Assembly (NCBI GenBank): GCA_017469335.1
Contig: JAFUGP010000081.1
Location: forward strand, 1 to 54,366
Source: Succinivibrio sp.
GTDB taxonomy: Bacteria > Pseudomonadota > Gammaproteobacteria > Enterobacterales > Succinivibrionaceae
Reading direction: 5' to 3'
Length of the DNA: 54,366 nucleotides
The notes beneath the pieces are model-generated. The model was not told the origin of the DNA. It did no database searches and saw only the letters and a list, made by a program, of their open reading frames with translations. This document shows positions 48,356 through 54,366 of this stretch, piece by piece. The first letter of the stretch is position 1. The number at the start of each line of letters is the position of its first letter. The translations under genes were made by a program, and so were the position numbers.

Positions 48356-48615
48356 GAAGGGCAGCGAACAGCCTGAATACTGGGTTTCTGCCAAACGGGA
48401 GGATTGTTCCGCCGGAGCGGCAGGAATCCCTATTCTATTCGCGGGAAGCTATCTGGCCGCAGGGTTGTGGTTGCGAAATTGCACCGAGGCAAAACGAGAA
48501 TAGGAAATTACTGAAATCGTCAAAACTAGAAAACGATTTTGCTATTTTTGTCAGGTCGTGGAAATGATTTTACTAGGTCTTTTTGTTTGAGGTGGTAGAA
48601 ATCCGCAGTAGCAGA

Positions 48616-48624
48616 TGTTATAAT
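48616..48624 (+). promoter_or_regulatory. Extended -10 promoter of the XRE-DUF1016 pair
   Basis: TGTTATAAT (48616-48624) matches the extended -10 consensus exactly, 38 bp before the XRE start. No good -35 is seen. Upstream, 48356-48600 contains no gene I can support; an AAATCGT/ACGATTT inverted repeat (48514-48539) lies in it. Confidence 0.6.
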
Positions 48625-48662
48625 AATCAAGCTATATGTTAATTGTTGAAAGGGATGAGTCG

Positions 48663-48875
48663 ATGCTTCAAAACAACATAGAACTGGACCTGAAGACGAA
48701 ATTGATCGAAGCAGGTCTTACGCAAAAGGAAATCGCAGAGCATATTGGGGTATCGCTTGCCTATGTGAATCGCATCACCAAGGGCCGAGAGCAGATCATC
48801 AATAAGACCCTCGTTAAAATGATGGACGCACTTGGATATGACGTGACGCTTGTGTATGAGAAGAGGAAAGGGTGA
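48663..48875 (+). CDS. XRE-family helix-turn-helix regulator
   Basis: 70 aa from the ATG at 48663 (AAGGGA upstream). One HTH domain: AGLTQKEIAEHIGVSLAYVN, then TKGREQIINKTLVKMM. It ends 40 nt before the DUF1016 gene, with a 29-bp palindrome in that gap. This could be its own operator. The pair is AT-rich compared with the core, which suggests transfer. Confidence 0.85.
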   Translation: MLQNNIELDLKTKLIEAGLTQKEIAEHIGVSLAYVNRITKGREQIINKTLVKMMDALGYDVTLVYEKRKG

Positions 48876-48902
48876 TTTGTGTCAACAGTGTTGTCACAAA
48901 TC
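48874..48902. repeat. 29-bp palindrome, intergenic copy
   Basis: GATTTGTG (48874-48881) mirrors CACAAATC (48895-48902), and the inner CAACA mirrors TGTTG; only three positions break the symmetry. It overlaps the last bases of the XRE gene and ends 13 nt before the DUF1016 ATG. A near-identical palindrome lies inside the DUF1016 gene at 49193-49221. Confidence 0.85.
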
Positions 48903-48915
48903 TGAAGGGCGGTAA

Positions 48916-49923
48916 ATGGTTATGAGAAATGATTTGACGACGGCAGGAAGTCTGATCCAGATCATCAGACAGTCACGGCAGAATGCCTTGAAAAAGGTAA
49001 ATGAAGAACTTATCAGCATGTATTGGCATGTTGGGGAATACTTGAGCTCAGAATCAGCTAAGGCATCGTTTGGGGATGCTTATATTGATTCGATTGCAGA
49101 ACAAATACAAGATGCTTTTCCTGGCATAAAAGGATTTAACAGACGTGGTCTGTATAGGATGAAGAAATTTTACGAAACATATAAAGACGATGAATTTGTG
49201 ACAACGCTGTTGTCACAAATTAGCTGGTCGAATCATCTGGTTATTCTTTCAAATGCAAGAACGGAGGAAGAACGGCATTTTTACATTTCTTTATGTGTAA
49301 AGGAGAATTATTCGGCCAGAGAACTGTCAAGACAGATTGATAGCGGTTATTACGAGAGATATATGCTGTCCAAAGAAAAACTATTACCAGAACCGATTAG
49401 GAGCTTGAAGGAAAACCCGTTTTTAGATTCATATGTGATTGAATTTCTGGATCTACCCTCAAATTTTAAGGAAACGGATTTGAGGAAGGGTTTGATCCGG
49501 AATATGAAGGATTTTATCCTTGAAGTCGGGAAAGATTTTACCTTCATTGATGAAGAATACCGGGTACAGGTTGGCGGCAGTGACTATAAAATAGACCTTC
49601 TTTTCTTTCATAGAGGGTTACAGTGTCTTGTTGCATTTGAGCTTAAGATTGGAGAATTTAAGCCGGAATATATTTCAAAGATGGATTTTTATCTGGAAGC
49701 GCTTGACCGGCAGAAGAAAAAAGAGAATGAGAAACCAAGTGTAGGCATGATCCTGTGTGCATCTAAGGACGATGAGGTGGTTGAGTATGCGATGAGCAGA
49801 ACCTTATCACCGTTAATGGTTGCTGAGTATCAGCTGCAACTGCCTGATAAGAGTGTACTGCAGAAGAAACTGCAGGAATTGATCAATATGCCTTTATTGG
49901 AAAGTGGAGAAGCCGATGCTTAG
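48916..49923 (+). CDS. DUF1016 (YhcG-like) PD-(D/E)xK nuclease-domain protein
   Basis: 335 aa. The N-terminal domain shows SMYWHVGEYLSSES, GFNRRGLYRMKKFYE and SQISWSNHLVILS, typical of DUF1016_N. The C-terminal nuclease-like core has DYKIDLLFFHRGLQCLVAFE followed by LKIGEFKPEY, giving the D-x-ExK catalytic set. YhcG-family proteins occur in defence islands and near restriction systems; the exact activity is uncertain. The ATG at 48916 has AAGGG six bases upstream; an ATG two codons later is an alternative. Codon use is AT-rich. Confidence 0.85.
   Translation: MVMRNDLTTAGSLIQIIRQSRQNALKKVNEELISMYWHVGEYLSSESAKASFGDAYIDSIAEQIQDAFPGIKGFNRRGLYRMKKFYETYKDDEFVTTLLSQISWSNHLVILSNARTEEERHFYISLCVKENYSARELSRQIDSGYYERYMLSKEKLLPEPIRSLKENPFLDSYVIEFLDLPSNFKETDLRKGLIRNMKDFILEVGKDFTFIDEEYRVQVGGSDYKIDLLFFHRGLQCLVAFELKIGEFKPEYISKMDFYLEALDRQKKKENEKPSVGMILCASKDDEVVEYAMSRTLSPLMVAEYQLQLPDKSVLQKKLQELINMPLLESGEADA
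49193..49221. repeat. 29-bp palindrome, copy inside the DUF1016 gene
   Basis: AATTTGTGACAAC (49193-49205) mirrors GTTGTCACAAATT (49209-49221) around a 3-nt centre. It differs from the intergenic copy at only a few bases and encodes the conserved peptide EFVTTLLSQI. The spacing between the two palindromes is 319 bp. Confidence 0.85.
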
Positions 49924-50112
49924 ATTACAGATTGTCTAGAAAAAAACAGAGATTTGCTTTGGAATATCAATCAGAAGTATCTATATGAAATTACACATTT
50001 CTATGATGATTCGATGGATGAATGAGGGAACTACCATTAGGGGCACTTTGATGATTATTTCTCGGATCCGCAGGAATGTAGCTACGAAATTGCTATCAGG
50101 CGTGAAAAGTGA
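49924..50112 (+). pseudogene. Decayed reading frame downstream of DUF1016
   Basis: One frame continues directly after the DUF1016 stop: ITDCLEKNRDLLWNINQKYL, YEITHFYDDSMDE, stop, GNYH, stop, GHFDDYFSDPQECSYEIAIR, then REK-stop. The protein-like composition across two stop codons suggests an eroded gene. I do not recognise the family. Confidence 0.35.
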
Positions 50113-50238
50113 ATTGCCTAAATCGGCAGGATGAGAAACGAAAAACTTGATAGGGAAGTCTGGAAGGGTTATAGCGTTGACAATCTGAATAAAAGTTCAG
50201 AGAAAAATAATTCAGAAATAACCAAGAGGCATAGATCC

Positions 50239-51609
50239 ATGTTTATTGGACGGGAAAAAGAACTGAAAGCCCTCTCAGCTGAGCTGTCAACCTGGAAGAA
50301 AAAAACTGCCGTGCTTATTTATGGGAAACGCAGGGTCGGAAAATCAACATTGATTAACGAGGCGGCCAAGGCCTTTGATGGCATGGTCGTCAACCACCTG
50401 TGCGTGTCGAGCACCTTTGAAGGGAATCTGGAGCTTATTTATAAGAGCGTGGCGGAGAGTCTGTCTCTCACGCACCTGCGCTTTGATTCCTGGTTTGCGC
50501 TGATGGACTACCTGGGGACGCTGGGCCGGAAAATCCTGCTCATTATTGACGAATATCCCTATCTAAAACAAACCAAAAAGAAAAATGAAGTTGATTCCTA
50601 CATGCAGGCCGTCATCGACAGGCTTCCTGAGAATGTAAAACTGGTTCTTTGCGGCTCCTACATTACCGTCATGAAGGAATTGCTGGCGGAAAGCAATCCG
50701 CTGTTCGGCAGATTCTCGTTGATTCTGCACATACATGATTTTGATTACTATGATGCGTCAAAATTCTATCCCAATCTGACCGTACGCGAGAAGGTGACCT
50801 TCTATGGCGTGTTTGGAGGATGTCCTTATGTCCTTGAGAATCTTGACACTGGTAAGTCCGTAAAGGAAAACATCATCAGTCTGCTGCTGCCGGAGACGGG
50901 GCTTGTCAGATCTCACATAGAAAACGTCATGCTCAGGGAAATTCAGAAATCCTTTGATGCAAGGATACTGGAGTCCCTCGGAAACGGCAGGAAAAAGTAT
51001 ACCCAGATAAGGGATCAATTAGGCAGCAGTGAGACCGGACTGCTCGATAAGCAGCTTAAGATCCTTCTGGAGATGGAGACCATACAGAAGACGGAGCCGA
51101 TCAACCACCGCCATGACAAGAAGAAGCAGTTTTATGAAATTACGGATAATCTGATGCGCTTCTACTTTTCATTTATCTTCGGGAGCGCCGGAACCATTTC
51201 AAGGATAGGTGAGGCGCAATACTATGCGGCTAGTATCGAGAAAACTCTTGAGCAGTTTATCAGCAGAAGATTTGAAGGAATATCCCTGCAATACTTCCAC
51301 AGAATGTCGGTGCAGGGAAGAATCCCGGATATCGAGGATTTTGGCTCTTACTGGTATGATGATCCGCTAAATAAAACCAACGGAGAATTCGATTGCGTAA
51401 TTAAACGTGCCGGTGGTCTGTTTGATTTCTATGAATGCAAATATTTCGACAGGCCTATGACGCTAAAAGAGTGCGAGCAGGAAAGAGGTCCGTTACAAAA
51501 AATGCAGGGGCTGGAAGTTACCGGCGTCGGGTTCATCTGCACGGGTGGATTTGATTTTAAGAGCCAGGCGGACTTTATTCTGATCGACGGGAAAGACCTG
51601 TACCAGTGA
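50239..51609 (+). CDS. DUF234-type (archaeal-like) AAA ATPase
   Basis: 456 aa from the ATG at 50239, preceded by AAGAGG; an ATG at 50131 would add 36 polar residues. MFIGREKELKAL is the usual start of this family, with Walker A YGKRRVGKSTLI and Walker B LLIIDEYPYL. A winged-helix segment (GNGRKKYTQIRDQLG) and a C-terminal DUF234 domain with nuclease-like EFDCVIKRAGGLFDFYECKY follow. Such ATPases are widespread and poorly understood, and are common in gut bacteria. It has no obvious partner. Confidence 0.8.
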   Translation: MFIGREKELKALSAELSTWKKKTAVLIYGKRRVGKSTLINEAAKAFDGMVVNHLCVSSTFEGNLELIYKSVAESLSLTHLRFDSWFALMDYLGTLGRKILLIIDEYPYLKQTKKKNEVDSYMQAVIDRLPENVKLVLCGSYITVMKELLAESNPLFGRFSLILHIHDFDYYDASKFYPNLTVREKVTFYGVFGGCPYVLENLDTGKSVKENIISLLLPETGLVRSHIENVMLREIQKSFDARILESLGNGRKKYTQIRDQLGSSETGLLDKQLKILLEMETIQKTEPINHRHDKKKQFYEITDNLMRFYFSFIFGSAGTISRIGEAQYYAASIEKTLEQFISRRFEGISLQYFHRMSVQGRIPDIEDFGSYWYDDPLNKTNGEFDCVIKRAGGLFDFYECKYFDRPMTLKECEQERGPLQKMQGLEVTGVGFICTGGFDFKSQADFILIDGKDLYQ

Positions 51610-51621
51610 CCGGAGTTTGGC

Positions 51622-51750
51622 ATGAACGCAATCCATTACCTCGCCATCATTGGTTCCGATCAGGCAGGTGGCTCCGTTTCTGCCAGGATCTTTGCGGGTT
51701 TTCCATCACCCGGGGGACTGCAGGCCGGAGCGGGACGCTTGGAAGTTTGA
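51622..51750 (+). CDS. Short hypothetical ORF
   Basis: 42 codons starting MNAIHYLAIIGSDQAGGSVS, a sequence that looks like the N-terminus of a nucleotide-binding or flavin enzyme, then losing similarity. It could be a truncated gene. The rest of 51610-51904 shows no other coding sequence. Confidence 0.2.
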   Translation: MNAIHYLAIIGSDQAGGSVSARIFAGFPSPGGLQAGAGRLEV

Positions 51751-51904
51751 CCTCCCCATGGGATACGCGGCAAAACTGCGGTGAATTCTAGGGAAATGAG
51801 CTTGAACGCACAGATAACTAAAGTTTCCAGAGAAAGTATTTTCCAAAAGCGAACATTGACTGCTTTTGGGAAAGTAGACCTCATAATAAGGTGAGATGTG
51901 GGTC

Positions 51905-53095
51905 ATGAAGCTGATTGAACGCACTGCTTATCTTGACAAACTGACGGCTGTGATCGGTACGCCCGATATCAAGGTTATCACCGGCGTAAGGCGCTGTGGG
52001 AAGTCAAAACTGCTTGAGGCGTTCATGGCCTATGTGCGGCAGCATGACAGTACCGCCAACCTGGTTCACGTCAACTTCAATCTCCCCGAAAATGAGGGTT
52101 TGTCCACCTACCGGGCACTCTACGACTATGTCAGCGCCAGGTACCAGGCGGGGGTCACCAATTACGTGCTGATCGATGAAGTGCAGATGTGCCAGGGCTT
52201 TGAGAGGGCTATCAACGGCCTGCACGCAGCTGAGCGCTATGATATTTATGTGACAGGCTCCAATGCCTTTTTGCTCAGCTCTGATCTGTCAACACTGTTT
52301 ACCGGGCGCACCTTTGAGATAAAGGTGTATCCGTTCTCTTTTTCAGAGTTCAAAAAATACTACGGGTTGTCAGATAACTACGCGGCTTTTGACAGGTATC
52401 TGCTGGAAGGCGGCATGGCCGGCTCCTATCTCTACCGCAATCAGGAGGACCGCTTGGACTATCTTGCCGAGCTCTTCGATACCCTGATAGTGCGCGATAT
52501 CAGGCAGAAATACCGGCTCAGGAATGTCGCGCTGTTGGACAGGTTAGTCGATTTTCTCATGGATAATGTTGCCAATCTCTCCTCGGCGAGCAACATTTCC
52601 CAGGCACTCTCCTCCGAGCTTGAAAATGTCAATCATAAGACTATCAGCAGCTACATGCAGTACCTCTGTCAGGCTTTTGCCTTCTACAAGGTGCGCAGAT
52701 ACGACATCCGCGGCAAAAAGTACCTGACCTCCAATGACAAGTACTATCTGTGCGATCCCGCCTTTCGCTATGCCAAACTCGGCACCAAGAATATGGATTA
52801 TGGCCGGGTGATTGAGAATATCGTCGCCCTTGAGCTCATACGGCGCGGCTATGAGGTGTACGCCGGCTTGCTCTATCAAAAGGAAATTGACTTTGTGGCT
52901 ATCAGGCGCGGGGAAAAACTCTATATCCAGGTGGCTGACAATATCGCCGATCAGGTAACTTTAGAGCGGGAGTTAAGCCCGCTTTTCAAGATAAAAGATG
53001 CCTACCCCAAACTGCTGCTTGCCCGTACCAGACATGGTCTGACCGACTACGAGGGGGTCAGGATTTTTGATGTGTCAGACTGGCTATGCGCTTAG
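51905..53095 (+). CDS. AAA_14 ATPase with DUF4143 domain
   Basis: 396 aa from the ATG at 51905, which gives the family-like start MKLIERTAYLDKL; an ATG three codons earlier is possible. Walker A is VITGVRRCGKSKLL, Walker B YVLIDEVQM, and sensor VTGSNAFLL. The C-terminal DUF4143 domain has ENIVALELIRRGYEVYAGLL and EIDFVAIRRGEKLYIQV, a nuclease-fold remnant. The role is unknown; these genes are frequent and variable in anaerobic gut bacteria. A related but truncated gene lies at 53577. Confidence 0.85.
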   Translation: MKLIERTAYLDKLTAVIGTPDIKVITGVRRCGKSKLLEAFMAYVRQHDSTANLVHVNFNLPENEGLSTYRALYDYVSARYQAGVTNYVLIDEVQMCQGFERAINGLHAAERYDIYVTGSNAFLLSSDLSTLFTGRTFEIKVYPFSFSEFKKYYGLSDNYAAFDRYLLEGGMAGSYLYRNQEDRLDYLAELFDTLIVRDIRQKYRLRNVALLDRLVDFLMDNVANLSSASNISQALSSELENVNHKTISSYMQYLCQAFAFYKVRRYDIRGKKYLTSNDKYYLCDPAFRYAKLGTKNMDYGRVIENIVALELIRRGYEVYAGLLYQKEIDFVAIRRGEKLYIQVADNIADQVTLERELSPLFKIKDAYPKLLLARTRHGLTDYEGVRIFDVSDWLCA

Positions 53096-53148
53096 CGTGT
53101 CCACTGGGTGCCCCAAAGCGTTGTCAGCCATGTTTTCAAGTAGGTGCA

Positions 53149-53352
53149 AAATACGATTTTTCAGGGCACGCCTGGTATTTTCCCAATGCCCTGGTGCGGG
53201 CTAATTACCACGATCTCAAACACGGCGTCTATGCCTCGACCGAGTACTTGGAGCTGTTTTTGAAAAATCTGCCACCCAGTGAACAAAATTCTTGCATAAC
53301 CGCAAGTTACATATTGGTACGGCTCAAGATTCGTGAGCGCGGCTCTCATTGA
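53149..53352 (+). pseudogene. C-terminal fragment of a Fic-family protein
   Basis: The frame encodes HAWYFPNALVRANYHDLKHG and VYASTEYLELFLKNL. This matches the tail common in Fic-domain proteins, where WYFRNALVRANY is followed by a TEYL-FL helix. The catalytic HPFxxGNGR region is absent, and there is no proper start, so this is debris of a Fic gene. Confidence 0.55.
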
Positions 53353-53458
53353 CTCTTTTGGTTCTTGAATCTACGGGCCGTTTCCTGCTATCAAAGTTGC
53401 CGCCGTAGCAACCGTCTGAATGCTTAGTGGGGAACAGCGCTTGCCGACAGCGGTTCAC

Positions 53459-53563
53459 ATTTTAGATTTCTGTGACTTTGTGCGGAAATCTAAAATACAA
53501 TGATAAAAAGCAGTCATGTGCAGTGTATTTTAGATAAGTGTGCAAATGCACAAAAATCTAAAA
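53459..53563 (+). promoter_or_regulatory. Four-copy ATTTTAGAT inverted-repeat control region
   Basis: ATTTTAGATTTC (53459-53470) mirrors GAAATCTAAAAT (53485-53496). A second pair is TTTTAGAT (53528-53535) with ATCTAAAA (53556-53563), whose interior is another perfect repeat, TGTGCA/TGCACA (53539-53552). A candidate -10 TACAAT (53496-53501) overlaps the end of the first pair. The region ends 13 bp before the ATPase ATG. It looks like an operator with four half-sites. Confidence 0.6.
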
Positions 53564-53576
53564 GGCACCTGTTTTT

Positions 53577-53870
53577 ATGCAGAGAATAGAACGTACCCGC
53601 TATCTGAATAAACTCATCTCCAAGATGAACAACGGCATGATCAAGGTAATTACCGGGATCAGACGCTCGGGTAAATCATATTTGCTGTTCAACATTTTTT
53701 ACGAGTACCTGCTACAACAGGGAGTCGCAGACGACTGTATTGTGCGTCTGGCTCTTGATGATCTCAATAATGACCGTTACCTTGCCCCCGAGATTCTTTA
53801 TTCTTATCTGATGGAGAGGACTGCCGATCAAAGCTGTCACTACTATATTTTGCTGGATGAAGTACCCTGA
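53577..53870 (+). pseudogene. AAA_14 ATPase truncated at an insertion sequence
   Basis: 97 codons: MQRIERTRYLNKLISKMNNG, Walker A ITGIRRSGKSYLL, and Walker B YYILLDEV followed by Pro and a stop at 53868-53870. Family members continue DEVQ and run to about 400 residues, so the gene is cut exactly in Walker B. An insertion sequence end (GGTAACTAGCTAA) begins a few bases later. The start and upstream control region are intact. Confidence 0.8.
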
Positions 53871-53986
53871 AAGCCAATAATTGGTAACTAGCTAACCCCA
53901 AACCTACCCCAATCCCCCGAAAAAATCCTGTAAAACAAGCAAAAAGGCCGTGTTTTTGTGACATGGTTCGGGGTTTTTGTGTGCAT

Positions 53987-54026
53987 TTTAGCTAGTTACC
54001 ATGTTATAATATGGTAACTAGCTAAA
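53987..54026. repeat. 16-bp perfect inverted repeat enclosing the transposase -10
   Basis: TTTAGCTAGTTACCAT (53987-54002) and ATGGTAACTAGCTAAA (54011-54026) are perfectly complementary. The 8-nt loop GTTATAAT together with the flanking T forms the extended -10 TGTTATAAT (54002-54010). The same GGTAACTAGCTAA motif occurs once more at 53883-53895. This suggests that transposase binding at the end and at the promoter share one sequence. Confidence 0.85.
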
Positions 54027-54041
54027 TAGGTGAGGTGGCAT

Positions 54042-54366
54042 ATGGCAAGACCGATAAGAGAAGGTACAAGGATCAGAACTTTCAAGAGAAAACAGGGTAA
54101 CGGCGACTACTATGTCTTCGAGCGTGAAGTTGAATATGATCCGGAAACCCGGCGGGATAAGACGCTTTCCCTGCGTCTAATCGGCAAAATCCCCAAAGGA
54201 AGTGAGGTGATGGTGTCCACCAGACACCGGACTCCGCCGGAGAAGAAGAGTGCTGACGGCACTACCCGTTATCGTCTGGGCATGCTCTCCCTGCTTAAGT
54301 GGGTGGGCAAGGAGTCCGGTATCGATGAGGACTTAAAGTCGGCCCTGCCGCAGTTAAAGTATGGCC
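54042..54366 (+). CDS. Transposase-like protein, N-terminal part (cut by window edge)
   Basis: The frame starts MARPIREGTRIRTFKRKQGN and continues open for 108 codons to the window end. YYVFEREVEYDPETRRDKTL and SLRLIGKIPKGSEVMV resemble the N-terminal region of IS1634-like (IS4 superfamily) transposases found in anaerobes; this assignment is tentative because the catalytic DDE core is not in view. TGAGGTGG precedes the ATG. Confidence 0.6.
   Translation, partial: MARPIREGTRIRTFKRKQGNGDYYVFEREVEYDPETRRDKTLSLRLIGKIPKGSEVMVSTRHRTPPEKKSADGTTRYRLGMLSLLKWVGKESGIDEDLKSALPQLKYG

Larger units (their letters stand above)
53871..54366 (+). mobile_element. Insertion sequence, left part (runs off the window)
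   Basis: The element begins between about 53866 and 53883, where the ATPase frame ends. Its left end carries GGTAACTAGCTAA (53883-53895), repeated twice more as a palindrome at 53987-54026. A transposase-like gene starts at 54042. The right end lies outside the window, so terminal repeats and target duplication cannot be confirmed. Confidence 0.65.

Overview
This window looks like the chromosome of a gammaproteobacterium. It carries the complete S10-spc-alpha ribosomal protein superoperon in the enteric order, with separate S10 and spc promoters. It also carries the cluster rpoE-rseA-rseB-lepA-lepB-rnc-era-recO, with nadB divergent upstream as in E. coli. GC content is moderate to high in the core. 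Several accessory genes resemble those of gut anaerobes, so a host-associated lineage such as the Succinivibrionaceae is my inference; no rRNA is present to test it.

Layout. Positions 1-4300 are accessory: a transposase tail, an AlbA_2/Schlafen-like ATP-binding protein with a heptapeptide repeat, and an OLD-family ATPase/TOPRIM nuclease. pyrE follows. Positions 5150-20860 hold the ribosomal superoperon: S10 operon (rpsJ to rpsQ, ended by a perfect hairpin terminator), spc operon (rplN to secY), then rpmJ and the alpha operon (rpsM, rpsK, rpsD, rpoA, rplQ). Unusually, rplQ is followed by a second, divergent rpoA. Positions 20900-28500 hold a small acidic protein, an L,D-transpeptidase, parC, yggT, a fused yggS-proC gene, an NlpC/P60 lipoprotein and a ferredoxin. 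Positions 28500-42930 hold an MscM/MscK-type channel, nadB, a Sel1-repeat protein, the sigma-E/RseA/RseB envelope-stress module (no rseC), and the translation/RNA-processing/repair run lepA-lepB-rnc-era-recO, followed by a GNAT acetyltransferase. From about 42930 to the end the window is an accessory island interrupted by rlmD. It contains decayed gene fragments (RHH/HicB-like, DNA methyltransferase, rlmD, Fic), two tiny membrane-protein ORFs, two more AlbA_2 proteins, an XRE + DUF1016 nuclease pair, two AAA-type ATPases, and a third ATPase truncated at the edge of an insertion sequence that runs off the end.

The most striking observation is the pair of rpoA genes flanking rplQ. The first alpha has lost the ALRR, HEYS and GVQEDIL-type sequences that face the beta subunit in E. 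coli, but keeps RGFG-TLG and VEQRTD. The second keeps the beta-facing sequences but has lost RGFG and VEQRTD. Both keep a near-identical C-terminal domain. This reciprocal loss predicts an obligate alpha heterodimer with a fixed orientation in RNA polymerase.

Other points worth following are the in-frame YggS-ProC fusion, a 29-bp palindrome present both upstream of and inside the DUF1016 gene, and palindromic control regions in front of the truncated ATPase and the terminal insertion sequence. All family assignments come from reading the sequence; no database search was possible.
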